Shown: positions 36,515 to 47,724, counted from the first letter of the stretch. The stretch is 64,000 nt of DNA from Chloropicon primus (GCA_023205875.1 CP060760.1:620001-684000); one strand, 5' to 3'. Program-made: numbers and translations. The notes: generated by a model not told the origin, from the sequence alone.

Positions 36515-37612
36515 CTAAGATTCAAAGGTGCTACCAAAGTCGTAGCCTCCCGATCGCCAGAACCTCACGTGCTCTATTGGCACGCCCTGGTCGATCCTCT
36601 GAGGCTGAATTCCCAAATCCTTGAACCCCAAGGAAGATTCGTCCACCAGCAAGTCCGACTCGAGCTCGTCTATGTGGTCGGACGTGAGCATGGTGTGCGT
36701 GGGGATGGGGAAAGGTATCGCGGCCTGCAGTGCCGACCTCGGAGAGTCAAGAAGCTTCCCAACGGACGACGGGATGTTCAAGCTCCCGGAGGGCTCCCTG
36801 ATCGTCTTCTCCACCAGGGCCACCAGCTCCTTCACCGTGTAGGTCTCCGGCCCACCGAACTCGTAGAGCTTCCCCTTGGACTCCTCGAACTTCAGAGTCT
36901 CCACAAAGGCCTTGACGACATCGTGGACGTACACCGGCTGCATCTTGGTGGCACCCCCGTCGTAAAGCGGGACGTAAGGCATCCTGCGCGTCATGAAGGC
37001 GTAGCTGTTCAGAAGCCTGTCCTCCACGCCCACGAGGGGCGCGAGGCGCATAATAGTAGCCTCAGGGAAGTGCTCCCTCACCGCCTGCTCGCCAGCGTAT
37101 TTTGTTCTAAATTTCTTCCCCGACGCGTCCGGACTCGCCCCGACGCAAGAGAAGTGGTACAGCCTCTCGACTCCGGCCTCCTTGCAAGCCTTGGCGATGT
37201 TGCTCGCCATGTCCACGTTCACCTTCTCGAAGGAGTGCTTCCAGGTCTCCCTATCCCTCCCCAGCAAATTGATAACCACGTTGCTGTCTTGCACGTACTT
37301 CTTCACGGCATCCGGGTCGTTGGCGTCGTAAGGATCCAGAACAATCTGTCCGAGATCACCCATCAGTCGCAAGTGAGCCGTCGCCTGCTCCGTGCAGCGG
37401 TAAGGGATAATAACCTGCGAGCCTATCTTTCCAAGCTCGTTGACTACATATCGACCGAGAAACCCAGTCGCACCAAACACCGTCGCAGTCACCCCACTCA
37501 CGGAGTGTCTCCCTCCGCCGAGGCTCCCTCCCGCGCGCAACGCTCCCGTCTCCACGGCGAGACTCTTCGTCGCTCCATAGCACAACCCTCGGCTCAATAC
37601 ACGCGTCGCCAT
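36515..37612 (-). CDS. NDUFA9: Complex I 39-kDa subunit NDUFA9
   Basis: Single-exon, 365 aa. This accessory subunit of mitochondrial NADH:ubiquinone oxidoreductase is an atypical short-chain dehydrogenase that holds NADPH structurally. The first 50 residues are Arg/Ser/Gly-rich and acid-poor, as expected for a mitochondrial presequence. The nucleotide-binding loop reads VFGATGFLGRYVVNELG. Family segments include NVVINLLGRDRETW, LYHFSCVGASPDASGKKF, TIMRLAPLVGVEDRLLN and MQPVYVHDVVKAF. The catalytic YxxxK is replaced by FRTKYAGE, usual for this subunit. A GA tract sits directly against the start codon. It is head to head with NDUFB3. Confidence 0.93.
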   Translation of the reverse strand: MATRVLSRGLCYGATKSLAVETGALRAGGSLGGGRHSVSGVTATVFGATGFLGRYVVNELGKIGSQVIIPYRCTEQATAHLRLMGDLGQIVLDPYDANDPDAVKKYVQDSNVVINLLGRDRETWKHSFEKVNVDMASNIAKACKEAGVERLYHFSCVGASPDASGKKFRTKYAGEQAVREHFPEATIMRLAPLVGVEDRLLNSYAFMTRRMPYVPLYDGGATKMQPVYVHDVVKAFVETLKFEESKGKLYEFGGPETYTVKELVALVEKTIREPSGSLNIPSSVGKLLDSPRSALQAAIPFPIPTHTMLTSDHIDELESDLLVDESSLGFKDLGIQPQRIDQGVPIEHVRFWRSGGYDFGSTFES

Positions 37613-38051
37613 CCTCTCTCTCTCTCTCTCTCTCTCTCACGCCGCCCGAACGCGAACGAACCCTAGAATACCCTGCGATCCAACACGAAAAAACGAAACG
37701 GAGAGAGAGAGAGAGAGAGGTGAGTTTGTGCCGAGGGCGAGGACGGGGACGGGGGTCTTGGCAAGAGGGAAGGGGATCAACGGAAGCGTCGTCTCGCCAG
37801 CTTTCGTTTGAGCCTTTGGTTGGAAAGAGGCGACGTCGTTTGGGTGGAGGGGGGAACGGAAAGGACTGAAACTTGCTTTTTTCTTTTTCATGGTGCTCGC
37901 ATGAAACAGTTTTGGTGAGGGTGGAGACCGCCAAGACGAGGGGAGAAGGGAAAAGGAGCGATCGATTATCTCGAGAACTTTCGGTTGATCCCTTTTTCGG
38001 ATTCAGTGGGTTTCATTTCGGCACGGAAAGAAGCAAAGAGGTAGTCACACC
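37613..38051. promoter_or_regulatory. Bidirectional promoter of two complex I genes
   Basis: This 439-bp region lies between NDUFA9 (minus) and NDUFB3 (plus). CT/GA tracts occur at 37613-37638, touching the NDUFA9 start codon, and at about 37700-37719. No CGTAACG copy was found. Confidence 0.55.
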
Positions 38052-38496
38052 ATGGCGTTCAACTGGGCAAAGTACGAGGCGTGGAGGAAGCACCCCATGC
38101 TGCAGCCACGATTAAGCAGCGCTGTAAGTACCACTGCGAACGATGACACGGGCTCTTTCCCTCGTTCGGCTTCGGGAGGGCCTCTAGCGCTGTCTCGGGA
38201 AAGCGCCCTTCGAAGCACGAAGCTGCAGGAGAGAGAGCGAGGAGAGTGTGTGTGTGTGTTTTGTTTGTTTGTGGTAGCGTTGTCCCGATTTGTGTATTGA
38301 AGGAGGCGTGAGAACTGACAGCAGTTCGTTCTTTTTCGTGGGTTCTTTTTCTCTTGGAAACTCGTTTGGGCGTGGCTGGCTGCTGTCGCAGGTTCCAGGG
38401 CTCGGCCTCGGCGTCGCCTTGTTCGGGGTTTACATGATAGCGGAGACGGCTATGAGCGCCGCGGGGGGCAGCAAGGACAAGAAGGGGCACCACTAG
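38052..38496 (+). CDS. NDUFB3: Complex I subunit NDUFB3 (B12)
   Basis: Exon 1 (38052-38123) and exon 2 (38392-38496) give 58 aa. The 268-bp intron has GTAAGT and CGCAG ends in phase 0. The protein matches the small B12 subunit of the complex I membrane arm: WRKHPMLQPRLSSA before the splice, then VPGLGLGVALFGVYMIAE, a single membrane helix, and a polar His-ending tail. Plant B12 shows the same EWRKHPM and PGxGxGxxxF pattern. It is a short but secure call because the conserved block spans the splice junction. Confidence 0.88.
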
Positions 38497-38731
38497 CTCG
38501 AAGGCTGCGAACCGTGACGACGGGGGAAAACGACTCTATTTTTATGACTTTGGTCGTCTGTTATAGATAAAAAAACATACATTATGTTACAGGTCGAGAG
38601 TGGTGGTTCGCTTTCCTTTCGAGTCCAAAAGAGATGCCCGCCCCCGTCTCTCTCTCTCTCTCTCTCTCTCTCCGCACTACGACGTACAGTTGGGCCCTCT
38701 TCTCCTCCACTTCACTCCACTTCACTTCACT

Positions 38732-39772
<1,041 letters not shown>

Positions 39773-39980
39773 CACGGCAAGAACTCCTCGAAGCCAACAA
39801 GCTCCAGCGCCAGCGAGACACGTTTTTCGATTTTCTCCAGGTGACAGATGAGTGATAGAGCACAATACGCGCGATGGTTGAGGCTGAGCGGATTGGGCAT
39901 AATACATTACATCTTGGCGTGGGCCGGGGCCGGCTTTGACCGACCCCCCCCCCCGAAGTTTTTTGCTTTCGCAACGGCAG

Positions 39981-41084
39981 TTAGATGAGCTTCATCTCAG
40001 GGTACTCGGTGATGAGCTCCTCCTGCGAGTACACGTCATCGGGATCCTGGGGCGTCCAGAAGAGCTCGACCGCCAGGATGCTGCTTGCTCTGAGGGATCC
40101 GAGCCTGTTCAGAGCGATCTTCATGTCTTCCTGGGACTCTATCTTGGGCAACTTGAGGTCCTGCTCACAAGCAACGATGAGGGTGACCACGATGAGCTCG
40201 TTGATGTCCGTGTAGCTCCCCCCTGTCTTCCAGTCCTTCTCGGGCCTCTTCCACTCCCGCTTGCCCTTCTTGCCCTGGACGTTGCTGCTGGTCTCGATCT
40301 CGAACTTTTGCCTCTCGCTCATTTCGAACTGGTTGAAGTACGTCTCCGTCCTGTCCTGCGAGTTTGTCCTCTTCCCCTGGGTGTTGCCGTACACCCAGTA
40401 CTCGGGCGACCGGATCAGGGCGATGACGCTGTCCTGCATCAGGGCGTACAGCCCATTCCTGCTGCTGGTGTCCGCACTGTCCGCTATCTTGTCCAGGTCT
40501 CTCTGCACAAGCCTGGCGCTTCCAAGCAAACCTATTTGTATCTGCGCGACCGAATAGCCCTTCTCACCCCCACCGAGGTTGATGAGAGCCTTGTCGCTGT
40601 TGGCGCTGTAGATTCCGTACCCCACGACGCCGGCGAAGAGGAGAATCGGCAGGACTGACGCCATCGTGATCTCGGAGGACCCCCCCTTGCCCTTCGCGCT
40701 CCCAGCAACCCTCTTTGGCCCGCCACCGTCGAGCTCCCTCACTCCGTCGCCATCCCCCCTCCCCCTCCGTCTCAGGGCCTTGGTGCCTCCGCTCTTCGGA
40801 AGCTTCCCCTTGAAGAGGTTCCCGCCCACGTGTCCCGCCGTCCTCGCCGCGTATGACCTCGCGCTGGCGCCGAGGAACGCCCCTCCGAAGATGCCCGAAC
40901 CCAAGAGCGAGGACAAGAAACTCCTTCCTCCCCTGGTGTCGTCGCTCCCTTCCCCTCTGCCGAGGCCGTTGGAACGAGCGCTCGTGGTGCGGCTGCCCCT
41001 CGTCAGGGCAGATCTCGTCGACTTGGCCGGCTTCGAGACCCACGCCCGGGGTCCTCCTCGGAGTAGTACTCCCGCGGCTGCCAT
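39981..41084 (-). CDS. Plastid-targeted DUF1517 protein
   Basis: Single-exon, 367 aa from ATG 41084. The first 130 residues are Arg/Ser/Ala/Gly-rich with few acids, like a plastid transit region. One membrane helix follows (SVLPILLFAGVVGYGIYS). The remaining 200 residues match the DUF1517 family of cyanobacteria and plastids: YSVAQIQIGLLGSARLVQRD, DSVIALIRSPEYWVYG, MSERQKFEIETSSNVQGK, ELIVVTLIVACEQDLKLP, AVELFWTPQDPDDVYSQEEL. Members are thought to be thylakoid or envelope proteins, and their biochemical role is not established. Confidence 0.85.
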   Translation of the reverse strand: MAAAGVLLRGGPRAWVSKPAKSTRSALTRGSRTTSARSNGLGRGEGSDDTRGGRSFLSSLLGSGIFGGAFLGASARSYAARTAGHVGGNLFKGKLPKSGGTKALRRRGRGDGDGVRELDGGGPKRVAGSAKGKGGSSEITMASVLPILLFAGVVGYGIYSANSDKALINLGGGEKGYSVAQIQIGLLGSARLVQRDLDKIADSADTSSRNGLYALMQDSVIALIRSPEYWVYGNTQGKRTNSQDRTETYFNQFEMSERQKFEIETSSNVQGKKGKREWKRPEKDWKTGGSYTDINELIVVTLIVACEQDLKLPKIESQEDMKIALNRLGSLRASSILAVELFWTPQDPDDVYSQEELITEYPEMKLI

Positions 41085-41308
41085 GGCGCGAGAGATTATG
41101 AAGAACGAGGAAGGCGATCTCGATCTCCAGGAGGACCTTTGGATGGAAAGGGAGGGAGGCAATGGAGGAGGAGGCCTTGCTTAGGTACAAAGAAACAAAC
41201 AGATGATTGGTGTGTTTAATGAAATGACAACAAAACTTTTTGGCATACTATACAAACTCACGTCCGCGCACGACAGAGCAAGAGAGAAACAAAATTGTCC
41301 CGCACGGT

Positions 41309-42950
41309 CTACTCCTCTTCCCACTCCCCGTCGTCATCGCCGCTATCATCGGCCTCCTCCTCGATTTCCTTGAGCAGGTGTTGCATCTCGACGTCCTCCC
41401 TCGGTGGTGTCGCCGTGCCCTTGCCGGCCTTGTTCCTGGGCACCAGGGGCTTCATCTTGCAAATCAGGGCGAAGAAGGCGCCCACGATGGAAAGCGCACA
41501 GTGCACATACATGGCAGCCGCCTGCTGCTTCAGGTTGTTGCTCTGCACCAACCCGAGAGGAAGGGGGCCAAGGGCACTGCCCACCACCATCGAAGAGTAC
41601 CCGAGCCCCGATATTTTGCCCAAGTGCTTCCTTCCGAAGAGGTAGGCGTGCACAATACCGTACAAGTTGTTCATGGAGCCGCTGGAGACTCCGAACACGA
41701 AAGCGGAGAGGATCGTGACCGGAACGGATCTGTTCACGCTGAACAGGAAAATCGAGGAGCCCTGCAAAACCAGGGCGGCCGAGATGATCCACTTGGGATT
41801 CACTCTGTCGAAGAGGTACCCGATCACCAGATTCATGACGCTCGATGTGATCGCGCACGTCAGGTAGACAGTAGGCACCACCGAGTCCATGACCTTGGTG
41901 TCCGCATGCAAGTCTCTTCGAATGATTGAAATCAGGTGAAAGAACACCCCGGTCGCGTTGAAGGTCCACACGGAGCACCCCAGCGTCACCGCGTAAAAGT
42001 CCAGCGTCCTCAGCGCCTCCCGAAGCGTCTTGCCCTCGAGCTCCCTCTCCTTGCTCGGCCGGTCGGCCGCGTCATCGTCTCCGGAGGCCCCCCGAGCGGC
42101 ATCCGCGCGCAACGAGTACATCTCGGGCGTCTCCAGGAAGAACACGGAGCACAGGGGCACGAAGAAGACGAGGACGAACGTGCCTATCGCGGCAAAGGTC
42201 AGCCTCCACCCGATGTTCTCGCAACTCACCCTCGCCAGAACGGGAAGAAGTCCGGTCTTCGTCAACGATACTCCGGCCCCCGATATTCCTTGCATGAGGC
42301 CCCTCTTCTGAATCCACCAGTTGCTGATCAGGTTGGTCCCGATGAGCTGCATCCCTCCCTGCCCCAGAAACCTCAACAAGTAGAAGAACACCGTCAGCAG
42401 GACGGGCTCTGACACAACGCTGCCCAGAACTATGCACACCAGACCCATCAGCGTGGCGTTCAGCATCCCAGCCCACCGCAGCCCGAGTCGGTCCATCGCC
42501 CAACCGAGTCCAGGAATAGTCGAGGCGGACAGCAAGGTGGCCGAGGAGTACAGGACGCTGCGGCCGATGATCGCACAGAACGCAAAAGCCAAGGCGAAAG
42601 CGAAGCGGTCAGTCTCACAAAAGATGTGGATGCTGATAAGAAAAGAAGAAGAAGAAGAAGAAGAAGAAGAAGAGTGCACGCAAGCACACGTACCTCGTCG
42701 TGCTCCTCTTCACCCCCAAGTCGGCCTCGATGTAGTCCAGAACACCACCCAGGAAGGCCGTCTGCCCCACAGAGGTGAGCGCCTTGGTGAGCGTCCCGAT
42801 CAATATGATGGCATAAGCATACCGATTCCCGAACCGCCGCGCGAGCTTCAGTCCGACTTTCGTCGGCTTCCTCTCCTCCGACTCTCCGAGGACGCGAGAC
42901 GAGAGTGCCTTCCACTTGATCTTCCCATTGTCGCTGTCGACCCTCTTCAT
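41309..42950 (-). CDS. MFS transporter, tandem copy A
   Basis: Exon 1 is 42950-42694 and exon 2 is 42557-41309, joined in phase 2, giving 501 aa. The 136-bp intron includes a (CTT)n run on the coding strand. Twelve hydrophobic helices lie in two halves separated by an acidic loop (DDDAADRPSKERELEGK). Motif-like segments are WAMDRLGLRWAGM between helices 2 and 3 and YLFDRVNPKWI in the second half. Layout and motifs resemble the monocarboxylate/oxalate-formate branch, but the substrate is unknown. The C-terminus is acidic (ADDSGDDDGEWEEE). It is nearly identical to copy B over long DNA stretches; here the SAFVFGVSSGSMNN segment is uninterrupted. Confidence 0.88.
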
Positions 42951-43158
42951 CTCTCCCACCCGACCCGTGCGTGCTCGTCCTGGCTGCTGGGCGCCAAGAG
43001 CCTCATATTCTGGATCAGCTGCTGCTGCAGCGATGAAAGATGCTCCATCATCGAGCATGTCGAGACAGACCAAAGGAAGGAAAGCAACTTAATAAATGAC
43101 ACGATAGGATAACAAAACTTTTGGCATACTATACAAGAATGGAGTCCTCCCGCACGGT

Positions 43159-44855
43159 CTACTCCTCTTCCCACTCCCCGTCGTCATCGCCGCTATCATC
43201 GGCCTCCTCCTCGATTTCCTTGAGCAGGTGTTGCATCTCGACGTCCTCCCTCGGTGGTGTCGCCGTGCCCTTGCCGGCCTTGTTCCTGGGCACCAGGGGC
43301 TTCATCTTGCAAATCAGGGCGAAGAAGGCGCCCACGATGGGCGGGACGCACAGGGCGTACATCACCATCGTCTGCTGCTTCAGGTTGTTGCTCTGCACCA
43401 ACCCGAGAGGAAGGGGGCCAAGGGCACTGCCCACCACCATCGAAGAGTACCCGAGCCCCGATATTTTGCCCAAGTGCTTCCTTCCGAAGAGGTAGGCGTG
43501 CACCACGCCGCTCATGTTGTTCATGCAGCCGTTCGACACCCTACGTGATCGCATCGGGGAGAAGAGAAGGAGCGGATGTCAGAACACAAGGAGCCGTGGA
43601 ACAGTGGGGGAAAAGAACTCACCCGAAAACGAAAGCGGAGAGGATCGTGACCGGAACGGATCTGCTCACGCTGAACAGGAAAATCGAGAGGCTCTGCAAA
43701 ACCAGGGCGGCCGAGATGATCCACTTGGGGTTCGCTCTGTCGAAGAGGTACCCGATCACCAGGGTGAACACGCTCGATGTGATCGCGCACGTCAGGTAAA
43801 CGTGCGGCACCACCGAGTCCATGACCTTGGTGTCCGCACGCAAATCCGTTTGAAGGATCACGATCAGGTGAAAGAACACCCCGGTCGCGTTGAAGGTCCA
43901 CACGGAGCACCCCAGCGTCACCGCGTAAAAGTCCAGCGTCCTCAGCGCCTCCCGAAGCGTCTTGCCCTCGAGCTCCCTCTCCTTGCTCGGCCGGTCGGCC
44001 GCGTCATCGTCTCCGGAGGCCCCCCGAGCGGCATCCGCGCGCAACGAGTACATCTCGGGCGTCTCCAGGAAGAACACGGAGCACAGGGGCACGAAGAAGA
44101 CGAGGACGAACGTGCCTATCGCGGCAAAGGTCAGCCTCCACCCGATGTTCTCGCAACTCACCCTCGCCAGAACGGGAAATACCCCTGTCATGCTGAGAGA
44201 CAACCCAACGCCCGATATTCCTTGCATGAGGCCCCTCTTCTGAATCCACCAGTTGCTGATCAGGTTGGTCCCGATGAGCTGCATCCCTCCCTGCCCCAGA
44301 AACCTCAACAAGTAGAAGAACACCGTCAGCAGGACGGGCTCTGACGCAATGCTGCCCAGAACTATGCACACCAGACCCATCAGCGTGGCGTTCAGCATCC
44401 CAGCCCACCGCAGCCCGAGTCGGTCCATCGCCCAACCGAGTCCTGGCAGGGTCGATGCGGACAGCAAGGTGGCCGAGGAGTACAGGACGCTGCGGAAACG
44501 AGAGGCGAAAGCGAAGCGGTCAGTCTCACAAAAGATGTGGATGCTGATAAGAAAAGAAGAAGAAGAAGAAGAAGAAGAGTGCACGCAAGCACACGTACCT
44601 CGTCGTGCTCCTCTTCACCCCCAAGTCGGCCTCGATGTAGTCCAGAACACCGCCCAGAAAAGTAGTCTGGCCACAAGCTGACAGCGCCTTGGTGAGCGTC
44701 CCGATCAGCACGATGGCGTACGCATACCGACTGCCGAACCGCCGCGCGAGCTTCAGTCCGACTTTCGTCGGCTTCCTCTCCTCCGACTCTCCGAGGACGC
44801 GAGACGAGAGTGCCTTCCACTTGATCTTCCCGTTGTTGCTGTCAACCCTCTTCAT
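43159..44855 (-). CDS. MFS transporter, tandem copy B with an extra intron
   Basis: Three exons: 44855-44599, 44489-43623 and 43540-43159, total 501 aa, exactly the length of copy A. Intron 1 (109 bp) matches the position and phase of copy A's intron, with a shorter CTT run. Intron 2 (82 bp, GTGAGT/CGTAG, phase 2) splits the Gly codon in SAFVFG|VSNGCMNN, where copy A has continuous coding sequence. Differences from A cluster in helix 4-5 (GVGLSLSMTGVFPV against GAGVSLTKTGLLPV), after the splice site and near TM 10-12 (TMVMYALCVPPIV). Long blocks between are identical, which suggests recent duplication or gene conversion. The substrate is unknown. Confidence 0.88.
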
Positions 44856-45353
44856 CTCTCCCACCTGCGCGTCGTGTTGCGCGTCGCGCGCGCGGCGTCC
44901 ACGTCGTCCTCGCACGCACGCACAAACCCTCTGCGCGAACCCTCCCCCTCGTCCTCCTCCACAAGCTCCCCTGCTGCTGCAGAGCCTCGTTCCCTCGATT
45001 CGTCCCAACCCACGCAAACGAACGCCAAACTCTTCAAGCGAGGCGTCGCTCGAAAGCTCTCGAGACGCGGGATCGCAAAATGAGTCAGGCTCGCCGCCCC
45101 CACGCCACCTCTTAAGCGCCCCAAAGGCAAAGCACTCGCCTCTCTCTCTCTCTCTCTCCCTCTCTCTCTCTCCCTCTCTCTGTGCTGGCCAGGCGACAGC
45201 CACAGAAAAAAAATTCCCTCGAGATGCGATCCGATCCATGCTTCCCGTAACGCACGAGCGGCGGTTAGGTTTGTGAGAGAGGCGATCTCGGTCTCGGTCT
45301 CGGTCTCGGTGAAGAAGCTTGAGTTGGTTTGTTTGGAGAGTTCGTTCAGCGGG
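44856..45353. promoter_or_regulatory. Divergent region with CT tract and CGTAACG
   Basis: This 498-bp region lies between MFS copy B (minus) and the next plus-strand gene. A CTCTCT/CCCTCT tract runs at about 45139-45182, CGTAACG lies at 45246-45252, and a TCGGTC repeat runs at about 45285-45311. Confidence 0.5.
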
Positions 45354-45770
45354 ATGCCTCTGTTCCAGAGCGTGTTGAACACGGAGTCGCTCCGCCGGAG
45401 GAGGAGGGAGGAGGGTCCTGGCGGGGGGGAGGAGAAGAGCGAGCCGAGCGGGGAGGAGAAGACGGACGGGGCGAAGGCGAAGGGGAAGGGGAAGATCTTG
45501 ACGAGTTCCGCGGAGGAGGACAGGGCGCCGGACATTTTCGACACGCACGTGGGGCCCTTCCTCGAGAGGTACGTTCTGTGGTGCCAGAAGAAGGGCGTCA
45601 TTCTGGGGTGGATCCCCGGGTTGGTCGGAGTGGCAGCCTTCATCGCTGTGGCCATGGTGGGGGGCTCGCTGCTGGGCTGGGCAACTGGCCAAGGGATCAT
45701 CAAGGTCCTCGACTATTTTGGCCTGGTCGAGAAGCTGAGAGCGAGCTTCGATGCGCTGGACGGGGCGTGA
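45354..45770 (+). CDS. Small single-pass membrane protein, unknown
   Basis: Single-exon, 138 aa from ATG 45354, the first ATG after a TCGGTC-repeat leader. Residues 1-60 are charged and low in complexity (Arg, Glu, Gly, Lys). A segment DIFDTHVGPFLERYVLWCQ leads to one long hydrophobic helix (residues about 85-118, IPGLVGVAAFIAVAMVGGSL) with small-residue GxxxG-like spacing. The C-terminal helix is amphipathic (VLDYFGLVEKLRASFDAL). It may oligomerise in a membrane. Family and location are not recognised. Confidence 0.6.
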   Translation: MPLFQSVLNTESLRRRRREEGPGGGEEKSEPSGEEKTDGAKAKGKGKILTSSAEEDRAPDIFDTHVGPFLERYVLWCQKKGVILGWIPGLVGVAAFIAVAMVGGSLLGWATGQGIIKVLDYFGLVEKLRASFDALDGA

Positions 45771-45876
45771 AGGAGGCGAGTCGCCGGCAGCGGAGGCGGA
45801 GGGAAACCACACATAACTCTCTCTTTACACATTCAAGAAGTGCTAGCGTTCCTGTTTTTTTCCCCCGTTTCGTTTC

Positions 45877-47724
45877 TCAGAACTGCGCCGCTTGGATCAG
45901 GTCCAAGTCCGAGGGAGCCATGGGCACCAGAGTGGCGATGGAAAAGGTCAGCACGGCGGCGGCAAAGAGCATCCTGTTCGTGTCCACCCCCGTGACTTGG
46001 TTCTTGTAGTATTGCTCCGGCATCCTCTGGCAGAAAAGGACGTACAGCCCGAAGGGGAGACTCAGGGTGCTCCCCAGGAGGCCAAACCCGAGTCCCGCGT
46101 ACGTCAGTATCGCAGAGATGCTGAGGGCCCTCTTGCCGTAGGCGGACTGGACGATCCTCCCCCCGTCGAGAGACCCGACGGGGAGGGCGTTGAGGGCCGT
46201 GCAGACAAGGCTGCACCAGCCCGCGACGACGGTCGGGTGGACCATCACTTGGGACTTGGCCATCGCCGCGGAGCCCACGAACGTTTTGGCTAGGGTGCCC
46301 AACAGGACCGAGCCCTGGAAGAGCACCGAAGGCACCGGAATCAAGTTCTGCGCGCCCTGGTCCATGCTCATGATCAGCCCGTAGAGGAAGAGGGCGCTGG
46401 AGACCGCGCCGCTTGCCGCCAGACCCCCGTAGGCCACGTCGAACATGTCCGACCTCGTTTTGCAGAGGGACTTGAACTGCGTGATGGAGCCAAAGAGGCC
46501 GATCTGGCCGTTCGGGATGATGAAGCTGGGGCCCAGCTTGAGGCCCTTGAACTTGGCCACGACCCTGTGCCCAAAGTCGTGTGCGAGCTCCGCGCCAAAG
46601 ATGGAGGCGGAGATCGGGGCGGCCGCCTTGACCAGGGGCAAGGGGTCCCAGTTGGCGAGCAGATTCTGAAGGCTCTCCTGGTTCTCCGACGTGCCGCTCT
46701 TCATCGTGGCGTCTACGATCTCCTGGGGGACCATGAAGAGCTCCGCGCCGATCCCGACCTGCATGCAGCTCAGGGCTCCTATGACGGCAAGCAGGATGCT
46801 CACGATGATCTGGCCCTTTGTCGTCTCCGGCGGCTTGGCTACCTGGGCGGGAAGCAGCAAGAAAGCGATCCTCTCCCTCCCCTTGAGGTCCTCGTATTCG
46901 TCCGCGTCCGGGTCCTCGATGACCAGGACCTCGTACTTGTCCGGGAACAGCTTCTTGACCTCGCTCTCAACCTTCTGGAACACGGCCTCCACCTCTCCTC
47001 TGAGGTTCCCCTTGAAGAGCATCCCACCGACAATGTCGTCGTTCGGCGTCATCTCCGTCACCCAAAACGTCTCGGCCCCAAAGACTTTCTCCTTCATCAC
47101 CTTGCAGTCGTCCCTGCTCACCTGGTTCTCCATCTCCTCCGGCTTGAGCAGCTCCACGAGCTTGTCAAACTCCTTTCGGAGGCTCTCCTCGGAGCTCTTC
47201 TCGCCCCCCTGCTTCACCTCGTTGACGATCTTGGAGATCTGCTCGGCGGCAGACCTCACCTTCTCCGATTCCTCGTCCTTCCCCTCCTGCCGGGGGGACG
47301 AGCCCTCGCCCTGGCCTCCAAAGTACCCGCCGCTCCCCTGCCCCTGGGACGAGGAGGGTGCCTTGCCGTCCGCGCTCGCAATCTTCGACAAGATATCGGG
47401 ATTAAACTCCACCTTGAGCGGCTCGTCCCGCTTCTCGACCTCCTCGGCCTCCTCCTCCACGCCCAGGATGGCGTCAAGGTCGGTCAGCGTGCGCATGACG
47501 GACTGCTCGCCGGAGACGGACGCGGTGGAAGACCCCTTCTCGGTGGTACCGGGCTGCGTTCGCACCTCCTCCTTCCCCTCATCGTCATCGAAAGCGCGGG
47601 GCCGTCCCGCCCTCCTAAAGTTCCGCCGCGGCGCGGCGGGCAGCCTCGCCCTCGAGCGAGGACCCGTCAGGCCGCTCGTGGTGCAGACGCCCCGGCAAGG
47701 CACGCAGGTCGTCGTCGGCCTCAT
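45877..47724 (-). CDS. EGY-like plastid site-2 protease with HDFGH in place of HExxH
   Basis: Single-exon, 615 aa from ATG 47724. The N-terminus is Arg/Ser/Thr/Pro-rich as for a plastid transit peptide. An acidic, Gly-rich linker follows. Residues about 160-275 contain the soluble EGY-type domain with a GNLRGE motif. The rest is a hydrophobic core of about eight helices. EGY proteases are thylakoid intramembrane zinc metalloproteases. The zinc motif region reads LAHDFGHRVVA (residues 380-390). Both His are kept, but the catalytic Glu is Asp. The third-ligand motif LNALPVGSLDGGR is intact. Arabidopsis EGY3 also lost the motif, though differently. It may be weakly active or a pseudoprotease. 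Confidence 0.87.
   Translation of the reverse strand: MRPTTTCVPCRGVCTTSGLTGPRSRARLPAAPRRNFRRAGRPRAFDDDEGKEEVRTQPGTTEKGSSTASVSGEQSVMRTLTDLDAILGVEEEAEEVEKRDEPLKVEFNPDILSKIASADGKAPSSSQGQGSGGYFGGQGEGSSPRQEGKDEESEKVRSAAEQISKIVNEVKQGGEKSSEESLRKEFDKLVELLKPEEMENQVSRDDCKVMKEKVFGAETFWVTEMTPNDDIVGGMLFKGNLRGEVEAVFQKVESEVKKLFPDKYEVLVIEDPDADEYEDLKGRERIAFLLLPAQVAKPPETTKGQIIVSILLAVIGALSCMQVGIGAELFMVPQEIVDATMKSGTSENQESLQNLLANWDPLPLVKAAAPISASIFGAELAHDFGHRVVAKFKGLKLGPSFIIPNGQIGLFGSITQFKSLCKTRSDMFDVAYGGLAASGAVSSALFLYGLIMSMDQGAQNLIPVPSVLFQGSVLLGTLAKTFVGSAAMAKSQVMVHPTVVAGWCSLVCTALNALPVGSLDGGRIVQSAYGKRALSISAILTYAGLGFGLLGSTLSLPFGLYVLFCQRMPEQYYKNQVTGVDTNRMLFAAAVLTFSIATLVPMAPSDLDLIQAAQF

Noticed and set aside
39936-40658. 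240-codon plus-strand ORF opposite the DUF1517 gene
   Set aside because: It is a Leu/Val-rich antisense shadow. The minus-strand frame matches DUF1517 along its full length.
42615-42693. N-terminal poly-Ser or poly-Phe extension of the MFS genes
   Set aside because: It comes from translating the GAA/CTT repeat in intron 1. Splicing gives a proper first membrane helix and equal lengths for both copies.
44526-45812. 428-codon minus-strand ORF extending MFS copy B upstream
   Set aside because: Only the last part is the real exon 1. The upstream extension is Arg/Glu-rich shadow of the promoter and of the next gene.
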